In this document: positions 34,806 through 42,461 of the stretch, in pieces
Numbering within the stretch: position 1 is the first letter of the stretch
Layout: the number at the start of each line of letters is the position of its first letter
Assembly: GCA_964406005.1 (NCBI GenBank)
Contig: CAYOPZ010000004.1
Coordinates: forward strand, 1 to 64,000
Direction of reading: 5' to 3'
From: CAYOPZ01 sp964406005
GTDB taxonomy: Bacteria; Bacteroidota; Bacteroidia; Bacteroidales; SM23-62
Length of the DNA stretch: 64,000 nt
Position numbers and translations under genes: made by a program
The notes under the pieces: generated by a model
Told to the model about the DNA's origin: nothing
The model's input: only the letters and a program-made list of their open reading frames with translations
Databases searched by the model: none

Positions 34806-36179
34806 ATGCAAAAACAAAAAATTTTCCGCATCCTGCTGATGCTGGCCCCGGTATTTTTTATCACAGGTTGCGGACGGGGTCCTGAAAAAACAGATTCCGC
34901 TTACCATATCGTTGATGTGACGGGGGCATCCATTGTACTGAACTATTTAAAATCGAGTCAGGAATTCTACCCGATACAAACGGATGAAAATGATACCCTG
35001 ACCATTGCCGTATCTGAAGGCGATCTGTTATACATCCTGTTCGATGATATGGAATCCTTGATTTTCTACAGGTATGATCCGGATGACGGATCGCAACTGT
35101 CATTCTCTTATGATACAGGCAATCAGATATGCTATCTGAATGATGTGGTCATATCCCTGGATTTATCCGAAGGATCCCGGTCGTGGTCCTGGATTGAGCA
35201 GCATAATGAAGAACTGCTAAAACGCATCAGATCGCTTAATGTCAAATTGCCGTTGCCGGATGCGCAGCTTAACATGCTGTCAGGGTTTGCAGAAGTCAAT
35301 TCTGATCCCGGACTCTATATATCCGGAGATTCCCTTGCAGCAGGATTACTGTCCCTGTTTCATCCGGAATGGTTGTTTGCCGAGGATATTCTTTTTGATA
35401 CCCTGCCTGATTCGGTAAGGCAGAATCTGGATGATACGGAAGTTTTGCTGTACGACTGTTATAATGCATCCGATATGAACTTCCTGCAAGATCTTCAGCA
35501 TCTCAGGTCTTTGGCTCTGATTGATTGCGATTCAGGCATTTTGCAAAAACTCGACTTTGAAGGGCTTGAAATGCTCAGGTCATTGTGTCTTATTGAGTCC
35601 GATTTCCGTGATCTTTCCTCCGTGGGCATACTGCCGGACCTTGAAGACTTGGATTTCGTGGATTGTGATGATCTGGAAGGGATCGGATCCCTGGAAGGAT
35701 ATCACGGCCTGAAAAGCCTCGGGTTCTATGATTGCGGCAAACTGAAGGATGTCGGTGTTCTTCATGATCTGCCTGCCCTGTCCAGACTGGCCCTGCCCGG
35801 ACAGATCAGCCAGGAAGAATTTGCGGATATCATCATGGCTCAGCCCTCGTTGCAGATGGTGGAACTGTTGTCCACCCCAGGCATATCAGACCTTTCTCCT
35901 TTGGCGGCTTGCCCCGGATTAAAGGCATTATACCTTGATCTTGACAGTGTTGATCTTGCTCCCCTGTACGATATGAAGGAACTGGGGCTGATCGTTCTCG
36001 GGCAGGATTATTTTGAGGATTCTGCCGCAATGGAAACAATCAGAACTGCCCTTCCGGGAACCAGGATCGTACCGGGAGGTACATTCTGTCTGGGTTCCGG
36101 GTGGCTTTTATTGCTTCTCCCGGCAGCCATTTTAATTATAATCGCCAGAAAGAGAAAGAGCTTAATTCGAAGCGGGTAA
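34806..36179 (+). CDS. lipoprotein with repeat domain and C-terminal Cys-TM-RKRK tail
   Basis: A 457-residue protein of unknown function. A lipoprotein signal (ITGCG, Cys about residue 22) is followed by a beta-rich part (about 30-140) and then leucine-rich-repeat-like units (about 200-410: LQHLRSLALIDCD, FEGLEMLRSLCLIESD, LPDLEDLDFVDCD, YHGLKSLGFYDCG). The end is unusual for a lipoprotein: FCLGSG (Cys about 428), a hydrophobic helix LLLLLPAAILIIIA and a basic RKRK tail, as in C-terminal protein-sorting signals. The CPBP protease gene starts 4 bases after its stop, so the pair is translationally linked and the protease may process the tail. ATG at 34806 is chosen over an upstream TTG. Confidence 0.7.
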   Translation: MQKQKIFRILLMLAPVFFITGCGRGPEKTDSAYHIVDVTGASIVLNYLKSSQEFYPIQTDENDTLTIAVSEGDLLYILFDDMESLIFYRYDPDDGSQLSFSYDTGNQICYLNDVVISLDLSEGSRSWSWIEQHNEELLKRIRSLNVKLPLPDAQLNMLSGFAEVNSDPGLYISGDSLAAGLLSLFHPEWLFAEDILFDTLPDSVRQNLDDTEVLLYDCYNASDMNFLQDLQHLRSLALIDCDSGILQKLDFEGLEMLRSLCLIESDFRDLSSVGILPDLEDLDFVDCDDLEGIGSLEGYHGLKSLGFYDCGKLKDVGVLHDLPALSRLALPGQISQEEFADIIMAQPSLQMVELLSTPGISDLSPLAACPGLKALYLDLDSVDLAPLYDMKELGLIVLGQDYFEDSAAMETIRTALPGTRIVPGGTFCLGSGWLLLLLPAAILIIIARKRKSLIRSG

Positions 36180-36183
36180 ACCA

Positions 36184-36852
36184 ATGACCCCTCCCGGAAA
36201 AAAGTCTCCCTTTCACTTTACAGACCTTTCGAAAGGATTGATATGCATTTCCGGGACCTGGATCTTTGCATTGTTCATACAGAGGGGCTCCTTCCTACAG
36301 TATTTTGCATATGCCGGACTTTTGCTTTCGGCTCTGGCCATTGCCGGTTCTGCACGGGATATTAAAGCATTGCTCGGGGTTCTGGCTCTCCGCAGCTTTC
36401 ATACGAAGGTGATTTATTACGGTTTCGGGGGACTTATACTGGGGAGTGCCCTGGCCATGCTGAACAATTTTCTTAATACAGGCCGGATATTACCTTTAAC
36501 GCTTACGGGATTCGCTCTTGTAGCGTCCCTGATTGGGATCACGGAAGAACTGATTTTCAGGGGATTCGTGCAGACAAAAATATATCCCACCGGCAGGTTC
36601 CCGGCGATTGTCGTCGCCAGCATCGGGCATACATTTTATAAATATTTGGTTATAAGCACTTTACCTGATGATCTACAGGTCAACTATCCGGGATTGATAC
36701 TTTTGACATTCATTGTGGGGATGGTTTTCGGGTTCTTGCGCGACAGATCCGGAAGCATCCTTCCACCGGCATTTGCTCATGCTGCTTTTGACATTCTCGT
36801 TTACGGAGCAGTTGCCTCTGCCCCGGTATGGGTGTGGGGTGTCAGGCCATGA
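36184..36852 (+). CDS. CPBP family intramembrane metalloprotease/glutamic protease
   Basis: A 222-residue polytopic membrane protein with the three CPBP (CAAX protease and bacteriocin-processing) motifs: EELIFRG (Glu121-Glu122, Arg126), a histidine in GHTFYK (His149) and HAAFD (His199). About six membrane helices surround them. Family members include Rce1-type proteases and enzymes proposed to cut C-terminal sorting tails. It is coupled to the upstream lipoprotein gene by a 4-base gap, which makes that protein its prime candidate substrate. Confidence 0.88.
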   Translation: MTPPGKKSPFHFTDLSKGLICISGTWIFALFIQRGSFLQYFAYAGLLLSALAIAGSARDIKALLGVLALRSFHTKVIYYGFGGLILGSALAMLNNFLNTGRILPLTLTGFALVASLIGITEELIFRGFVQTKIYPTGRFPAIVVASIGHTFYKYLVISTLPDDLQVNYPGLILLTFIVGMVFGFLRDRSGSILPPAFAHAAFDILVYGAVASAPVWVWGVRP

Positions 36853-37003
36853 TGTATCAGATGCTGCAGGAAATGATAAACCTGGCAGGATTATTGTACA
36901 ATTTATTGTGGATCAGCGTGTCATGTTTGAGCTGTTTTGGTTTTACAATGAATTTGAATTGAATGGAGTTTTATTTAATTTTAAGGATTGAATCGTTCTG
37001 ATT

Positions 37004-37690
37004 ATGGAACCGAAAAAATCGATAAAAGCAGACCTGGAAAGTAAAAAAGGAATATTTTTCGAAATTGGTCTGGTAGTCGTTCTTGCGATCGTTTTGATCG
37101 CTTTTGAATGGAGTACAAAGCCGAATATGCAAAACACGCTGGGAGAACTGGCCGATCTGGATCTGGAAGAAGAAATCATTCCCATTACCCGGCAGCAGGA
37201 AGTCAAGCCGCCGCCCCCACCGCCTCGTCCGACGGTAAGCGAGGTGCTCAAAATTGTTGAAGATGATGTTGATATAGAAGACGAGCTGGTCATTACAGAT
37301 GCAGAGGCGGATCAGAACATGGAAATTGACATCATGACATTCGAGGAGGAAGAAGAGGCTACAGAGGATGATATTCCTTTTTTCCTGGTAGAGGACAAGC
37401 CCAGTTTTCAGGGACAGGGTCAGGAAGGATTCAGGAAATGGATAACCGAGAATATGAAATATCCTGAGATTGCGGCGGAAAACGGGATCAGCGGAACGGT
37501 CTATATCAGGTTTGTCGTAAACACCCAGGGAAAGGTCGTGGATGCCGTAGTGTTAAGGGGCGTCGATCCGGCCCTTGACCAGGAGGCTATCAGGGTGGTG
37601 ATGTCCTCCCCGAAATGGACCCCCGGCAAGCAGAGAGGTAAACCGGTAAAGGTTCAGTTTAACTTTCCCATAAACTTTGTATTGAATTAA
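37004..37690 (+). CDS. energy transducer TonB-like protein, copy 1
   Basis: A 228-residue protein with one N-terminal membrane helix (about 20-40), a proline-rich segment (PPPPPPRP, about 68-76), an acidic linker (about 85-130) and a C-terminal TonB domain (about 140-228; YPEIAAENGISGTVYIRFVV, ALDQEAIRVV, WTPGKQRGKPVKVQF). It would couple inner-membrane proton-motive force to an outer-membrane receptor or serve a related peptidoglycan-spanning role. No exbB, exbD or receptor gene is nearby. It is the first of two tandem copies spaced by 804 bp. Confidence 0.9.
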   Translation: MEPKKSIKADLESKKGIFFEIGLVVVLAIVLIAFEWSTKPNMQNTLGELADLDLEEEIIPITRQQEVKPPPPPPRPTVSEVLKIVEDDVDIEDELVITDAEADQNMEIDIMTFEEEEEATEDDIPFFLVEDKPSFQGQGQEGFRKWITENMKYPEIAAENGISGTVYIRFVVNTQGKVVDAVVLRGVDPALDQEAIRVVMSSPKWTPGKQRGKPVKVQFNFPINFVLN

Positions 37691-37711
37691 TCTGCAGTCC
37701 GGAAGATACTG

Positions 37712-37745
37712 AAAGCCGTCCCCGGTCAGAACAGGGCGGCTTTGC
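37712..37745 (+). terminator. terminator of TonB-like copy 1
   Basis: AAAGCCGTCCC pairs with GGGCGGCTTT across a short loop, followed by a weak T-run. The same hairpin recurs after copy 2, so it was duplicated with the gene. Confidence 0.6.
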
Positions 37746-37807
37746 TGTTCATGTATTTGAATTTGGAAGAGTTTTATTTAATTTTACAGGCTTAAATCGT
37801 TCTGATT

Positions 37808-38491
37808 ATGGAACCGAAAAAATCGATAAAAGCAGACCTGGAAAGTAAAAAAGGAATATTTTTCGAAATTGGTCTGGTAGTCGTTCTTGCGATCGTTTTG
37901 ATCGCTTTTGAATGGAGTACAAAGCCGAATATGCAAAACACGCTGGGAGAACTGGCCGATCTGGATCTGGAAGAAGAAATCATTCCCATTACCCGGCAGC
38001 AGGATGTCAAGCCGCCGCCTCCACCGCCTCCCCCGACGGTAAGCGAGGTGCTTAAAATTGTTGAAGATGATATTGAGATAGAAAACGAGCTTGTCATTAC
38101 AGATGCAGAGGCGGATCAGAACATGGAAATTGACATCATGGCATTCGAGGAGGAAGAAGAAGCTGCGGAAGAAGAAATTTTTATCATCGTGGAAGATATG
38201 CCCAGTTTTCAGGGACAGGGCCAGGAAGGATTCAGGACATGGATAACCAAGAATATGAAATATCCTGAGATTGCGGCGGAAAACGGGATCAGCGGGACGG
38301 TCTATATCAGGTTTGTCGTGAATGCCCAGGGAGAAGTCGAGGATGCCGTAGTGTTAAGGGGCGTCGATCCGGCCCTTGACAGGGAGGCTATAAGGGTGGT
38401 AATGTCCTCCCCGAGATGGACTCCCGGCAAGCAGAGAGGTAAACCGGTAAAGGTTCAGTTCAACTTCCCCATAAACTTTGTATTGAATTAG
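37808..38491 (+). CDS. energy transducer TonB-like protein, copy 2
   Basis: A 227-residue tandem duplicate of the gene at 37004, nearly identical in the membrane helix, proline segment and TonB domain. Differences cluster in the acidic linker: copy 2 reads EEEIFIIVEDMPSFQ where copy 1 has DDIPFFLVEDKPSFQ, plus scattered charge changes in the C-terminal domain (for example NAQGEVEDA versus NTQGKVVDA). The 5' leader and 3' terminator are also duplicated, so each copy is probably its own transcription unit. The pattern suggests a recent duplication whose copies may serve different receptors. Confidence 0.9.
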   Translation: MEPKKSIKADLESKKGIFFEIGLVVVLAIVLIAFEWSTKPNMQNTLGELADLDLEEEIIPITRQQDVKPPPPPPPPTVSEVLKIVEDDIEIENELVITDAEADQNMEIDIMAFEEEEEAAEEEIFIIVEDMPSFQGQGQEGFRTWITKNMKYPEIAAENGISGTVYIRFVVNAQGEVEDAVVLRGVDPALDREAIRVVMSSPRWTPGKQRGKPVKVQFNFPINFVLN

Positions 38492-38512
38492 TCCGTAGTC
38501 CGGAAGATACTG

Positions 38513-38552
38513 AAAGCCGTCCCCGGTCAGAACAGGGCGGCTTTTCTTTTTA
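38513..38552 (+). terminator. terminator of TonB-like copy 2
   Basis: AAAGCCGTCCC and GGGCGGCTTTT pair in a stem, followed by CTTTTTAA on the plus strand. It is a better T-run than that of copy 1. Confidence 0.7.
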
Positions 38553-38565
38553 ATCAGATCCTCTG

Positions 38566-38835
38566 AAGAGCAGCCTTAGATCTTTGATTTGCCTGTTGCG
38601 GTTATGGTCAGATCCTGGGAAGAGCAGCATTAAGTTTTGCGCAGCAAAATTTGCCGGCTGCGGTTTCACAGGATCTGATCATACAGGTTGTCGTTATATA
38701 TCTGAGAAAGCGGATATAAAGAGCAGCCTTAAATCTGTGATTTCGGTTGCGGTTTCGTATCTGAGAAGGCAGATATAAAGAGCAGCCTTAAATCTCTGAT
38801 TTCCAGCTGCGGTTTTATATCTGTCTTCTCAAGAA
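38566..38835. repeat. array of four imperfect hairpin repeats
   Basis: Four units begin with AGAGCAGC at 38566, 38621, 38720 and 38779. Each can fold as GCAGC - inner stem - 3-base loop - inner stem - GCTGC or GTTGC. Inner stems differ but stay paired: AGATC/GATTT, TTTTGC/GCAAAA, AAATC/GATTT, AAATC/GATTT. Connectors include ATATCTG-AGAAGG-CAGATAT, itself a perfect 7-bp hairpin. The array fills most of the 491-base gap between the second TonB-like gene and the next lipoprotein gene. Confidence 0.65.
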
Positions 38836-38982
38836 AACCATATGAATTATTGCAAAGCAGGATTGGCTTCTGTTTCACCGGATCAGTACAATTTAAACGG
38901 TGGCATGGTTTATGGATTGTAATTTATTGGGAATCCTAATGTCTTTTTTTATATTTTTATTGTGAAACAAACACCCAGGGAT

Positions 38983-40155
38983 ATGAAACGTATTTTTTAC
39001 TTTCTGGTTGCGGCAATGATTTTCACTGCCTGCGGTTCTTCAAAGAAAATGCTGCAAAGGGGAAATTACGATGCAGCCATTCAGAAATCAGTGACAAAAC
39101 TTCGCAAGAAACCGGATAATGTCAAAGAAGCCGTTAATCTCGACGAAGCATACCGGAGGAGCAATGAACTCGACGATGAGCGGGTCAGGTTTCTCGAAAG
39201 GGAGGACAACCCGGATAACTATGACGAAGTGTTTGCCATATACGAGAGAATGAAAAACCGCCAGTCTCTTGTAAGGACTGTCCTTCCTTTGAATGCGAAC
39301 GGCCGCCGTATAGACTATGAATATGTGGATTACGATGCCCGGATCATCTCGGCAAAGAGAAAAGCAGCCGCCTATTTCTCCCAGAACGGGCAGAACCTTA
39401 TGAAAACAGGTACCAAGGAGGCTTACCGGGAGGCCTATGTGGAAATGTCCAAGGCGCAGGATTACTCGGGCGGGATGTACCCCGAACTGGACCCGCTCAT
39501 CGAAGAGGCCAGGCTTAAGGGGATCAGCAGGGTTATCGTGCTTGTAAATAACATGACCCAGCTTAAACTCGATCCCCAGTTTGAGGAAGATCTGCTTGAA
39601 ATCGATAACCGGGGCCTGAACAGTGACTGGATCGAATATCATTTCAGGCACCTTGACGAGGACATCAGTTATGATTATACGATATATGTCAATCTTGAGA
39701 GCATTGCCGTTTCACCGGACGATACCAAGGAAGAGGATAAACTGTACAAGAAAGAGGTTGAAGACGGTTTTGACTATGTGCTGGATGCCAACGGGAATGT
39801 CATGAAGGATACGGCAGGGAACGATATTAAATTACCGAGATACAAGACACTCCAGGCAACATTGATCCAGACACATCAGTTTAAATCGGTTCGCATTGAC
39901 GGAAATGTTGAGGTCATTCAGAACAATCCGCAAAGGCAGCTTCGCAGGGAGCCCATAGGTGCCGAACATATATTTGAGCATAATTCTGCCAGGGCCGTTG
40001 GTGACCTGGATGCACTGGATGCAGACGCAAAAGCAATGCTGGACCGGGACTTAGTACCCTTTCCTACGGATCTGGATATGATACTGATGTGCACCGAAAC
40101 ATTAAAGCCCGCCATAGAGGAAGGAATTCGCAGAAACCGGCGACTGATATTCTGA
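38983..40155 (+). CDS. lipoprotein of unknown function, TPR-like N-terminus
   Basis: A 390-residue lipoprotein: signal with lipobox FTAC (Cys16) followed by GSSKKML. The next ~130 residues are helical with TPR-like features (GNYDAAIQKSVTKLRKKPDN, DEVFAIYERMKNRQ). The C-terminal part contains beta segments and an acidic Lys-rich stretch (about 240-270). ATG at 38983 is chosen because it gives a proper lipoprotein signal; a GTG at 38962 extends it by seven residues. It lies between the hairpin array and hflX and shows no operon partner. I recognise no catalytic motif. Confidence 0.7.
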   Translation: MKRIFYFLVAAMIFTACGSSKKMLQRGNYDAAIQKSVTKLRKKPDNVKEAVNLDEAYRRSNELDDERVRFLEREDNPDNYDEVFAIYERMKNRQSLVRTVLPLNANGRRIDYEYVDYDARIISAKRKAAAYFSQNGQNLMKTGTKEAYREAYVEMSKAQDYSGGMYPELDPLIEEARLKGISRVIVLVNNMTQLKLDPQFEEDLLEIDNRGLNSDWIEYHFRHLDEDISYDYTIYVNLESIAVSPDDTKEEDKLYKKEVEDGFDYVLDANGNVMKDTAGNDIKLPRYKTLQATLIQTHQFKSVRIDGNVEVIQNNPQRQLRREPIGAEHIFEHNSARAVGDLDALDADAKAMLDRDLVPFPTDLDMILMCTETLKPAIEEGIRRNRRLIF

Positions 40156-40183
40156 GGATCGGGATGATCAATATTACACAATC

Positions 40184-40213
40184 AGGGCTGTCTCAAGAAA
40201 ATTGGGGCAGCCT
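40184..40213 (+). terminator. hairpin between lipoprotein gene and hflX
   Basis: GGCTGTCTC pairs with GGGGCAGCC (two G-T pairs), followed by TTATT, just before the hflX start at 40219. It could end the lipoprotein transcript or attenuate hflX; it lies too close to the start codon to be neutral. Confidence 0.45.
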
Positions 40214-40218
40214 TATTA

Positions 40219-41418
40219 ATGAAAATGCGGGAACCCGTAGTAACACAATCCGGACCGGAATCAGCCATACTTATCGGGATCGTTGACAAGTACCATGACG
40301 CCGGTGAAGTAAGGGAATACCTGCAGGAGCTGGCATTCCTTACCGAGACAGCAGGTGCGATTCCCGGGAAGAGCTTTATACAGAACCTGGAGCATCCCGA
40401 CCCGAAAACATTCGTGGGAAGCGGAAAGCTGGCTGAAATCAGGGAATATGTCGCCGGTCATGAGGTTGACCTGGTAATTTTTGATGACGAGTTGACGCCG
40501 TCACAGCACAGGAACATTGAAAAAGAGCTGAATTGCAGGGTCCTGGACCGCACCAACCTGATACTCGATATTTTTGCACGCCGTGCCAAAACCGCCCATG
40601 CAAAAACACAGGTCGAACTTGCCCAGTACGAGTACCTGCTTCCACGTCTGACCCGTATGTGGACCCACCTGGAGAGACAGCGCGGAGGCATCGGGCTCAG
40701 GGGGCCCGGTGAAACCGAAATCGAAACGGACAGGCGGATCATCCGAGACAGGATTGCCAGGCTGAAAGAGGAATTAAGGAGAATTGACAAACAAAAAATC
40801 ATCCAGCGGAAGCACCGTGGCAAGCTGGTAAGAGTGGCGCTGGTGGGTTATACCAATGTGGGGAAATCCACCCTTATGAACGTGCTCTGCAAATCGGATA
40901 TCTTTGCCGAGAACAAGCTGTTTGCCACACTTGATACCACTGTCAGGAAGGTGGTGATAGGCAACCTGCCTTTTCTGCTGTCAGACACCGTAGGTTTCAT
41001 ACGCAAGCTGCCCCATACACTTATTGAATCATTCAAATCCACGCTGGATGAACTCAGGGAATCGGACATCCTGTTGCACGTCGTGGATATTTCTCACTCC
41101 AACTTCGAGGAGCAGATTGACATTGTCAATGAAACCCTTCTGGAAATAAAGGCAAGACATAAACCCCTCTACATAGTCTTTAACAAGACCGATGCCTTTC
41201 GCATGATTGAAAAAGAGGAAGACGATCTTACCCCCGTTACAAATGAAAACATAAGTCTTGATGAATTAAAGAAGACATGGATGGCCAAAAGCAACGGGAC
41301 CTGCGTTTTCATCTCCGCAAAGAAGCTCGACAATATTGATGAAATCAGGGATCTGCTTTATGCCAAGGTAAAAGAGATCCACAGCCGGCGTTATCCCTAC
41401 AACGATTTCCTTTACTGA
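40219..41418 (+). CDS. hflX: GTPase HflX
   Basis: Ribosome-associated GTPase, 399 residues, which in other bacteria splits stalled or stress-hibernating ribosomes. The N-terminal HflX domain contains PKTFVGSGKLAEI and ERQRGGIGLRGPGETEIETD. The G domain has G1 GYTNVGKST, G3 DTVGF and G4 NKTD, all intact. The end overlaps the convergent asd gene by 7 bases, so the stop codons interleave. A hairpin sits just upstream of the start. Confidence 0.95.
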   Translation: MKMREPVVTQSGPESAILIGIVDKYHDAGEVREYLQELAFLTETAGAIPGKSFIQNLEHPDPKTFVGSGKLAEIREYVAGHEVDLVIFDDELTPSQHRNIEKELNCRVLDRTNLILDIFARRAKTAHAKTQVELAQYEYLLPRLTRMWTHLERQRGGIGLRGPGETEIETDRRIIRDRIARLKEELRRIDKQKIIQRKHRGKLVRVALVGYTNVGKSTLMNVLCKSDIFAENKLFATLDTTVRKVVIGNLPFLLSDTVGFIRKLPHTLIESFKSTLDELRESDILLHVVDISHSNFEEQIDIVNETLLEIKARHKPLYIVFNKTDAFRMIEKEEDDLTPVTNENISLDELKKTWMAKSNGTCVFISAKKLDNIDEIRDLLYAKVKEIHSRRYPYNDFLY

Positions 41419-42407
41419 CCCAGCAATCCTTTTTCAAGCATGGATTCCGCGATCTGAATGGCATTGGTCGCGGCTCCCTTGCGGAGGTTATCCGATACGA
41501 TCCACATGTTCAGGCATTTCGGCCTGGAATCATCCCTGCGGATCCGGCCCACGAAAACTTCATCCTTGCCTTCGGCATACCGGGCCATGGGATAGAGATT
41601 ATTTGCCACGTCATCCTGGACAACGACCCCCGGGCTATCTGTCAGGAGCCTCCCGACCTCATCGATGCTGAAATCTTTTTCGAACTCCAGGTTTACGGAT
41701 TCCGAATGGCCTCCCACAACGGGCACACGGACTGCAGTTGCCGTCACCTGTATGCTCTCATCATCGAATATTTTACGGGTTTCATTTACCATTTTCATTT
41801 CTTCCCTGGTATAACCGTTTTCCAGAAAAACATCGCAGTGAGGCAGGCAATTCCGGTCAATGGGATGGGGGTATGCCTTCTCCCCTTCAACTCCTGCCCG
41901 TTCATCCTGCAACTGGCGTACGGCTTTAACACCTGTTCCCGTAACAGACTGGTATGTGGAAACAACCACCCGCCTGATCTTATAAGCCTTATGAAGCGGC
42001 GCCAGTGCCAATACCATCTGAATTGTCGAACAATTGGGGTTGGCGATGATCCTGTCTTCCGGGCCGAGTACGCCGGCATTGATCTCAGGAACAACCAGTT
42101 TTTTGGAAGGATCCATCCTCCACGCAGAGGAGTTGTCGATCACCACTGTGCCCACAGCTGCGAATTCGGGAGCCCAGAGCTTCGAGGTACCTCCCCCTGC
42201 CGAGAAAATAGCTACATCGGGCTTTTGTTTTACAGCATCCTCCATACCGATGACCTTAATATTTTCCCCCCTGAATTTCAATTCTTTTCCTACTGATTTT
42301 TCGGAGGCAACAACATAAAGGGTTGTAACGGGGAAGTTTCTTTCTTCCAGGACCTCTAACATAACGCCGCCGACCAGACCGGTGGCACCGACGATTGCTA
42401 CTTTCAT
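41412..42407 (-). CDS. asd: aspartate-semialdehyde dehydrogenase
   Basis: Reduces aspartyl phosphate to aspartate semialdehyde with NADPH, the branch-point step to lysine/diaminopimelate, threonine and methionine. It has 331 residues, with the nucleotide-binding GATGLVG at the N-terminus, the catalytic cysteine in NPNCSTIQ (about residue 130) and the active-site histidine segment RVPVVGGHSESV. Length and motifs are normal. It is divergent from the lamin-tail gene, separated by 54 bases that must hold both promoters. Confidence 0.95.
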   Translation of the reverse strand: MKVAIVGATGLVGGVMLEVLEERNFPVTTLYVVASEKSVGKELKFRGENIKVIGMEDAVKQKPDVAIFSAGGGTSKLWAPEFAAVGTVVIDNSSAWRMDPSKKLVVPEINAGVLGPEDRIIANPNCSTIQMVLALAPLHKAYKIRRVVVSTYQSVTGTGVKAVRQLQDERAGVEGEKAYPHPIDRNCLPHCDVFLENGYTREEMKMVNETRKIFDDESIQVTATAVRVPVVGGHSESVNLEFEKDFSIDEVGRLLTDSPGVVVQDDVANNLYPMARYAEGKDEVFVGRIRRDDSRPKCLNMWIVSDNLRKGAATNAIQIAESMLEKGLLGQ

Positions 42408-42461
42408 TTTGTTCAGGTTTAATTAAAAAAAACTATGCAAAAATTCAAATAAAATTTTAAA

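Noticed and set aside
36943..38097. Serine-rich minus-strand ORFs opposite the TonB-like genes
   Set aside because: They are antisense shadows of the proline- and acid-rich linker and appear in both duplicated copies for that reason.
38566..38835. Possible CRISPR array
   Set aside because: Units are imperfect, spaced 55-99 bases, and the intervening sequences are themselves related; there are no cas genes.
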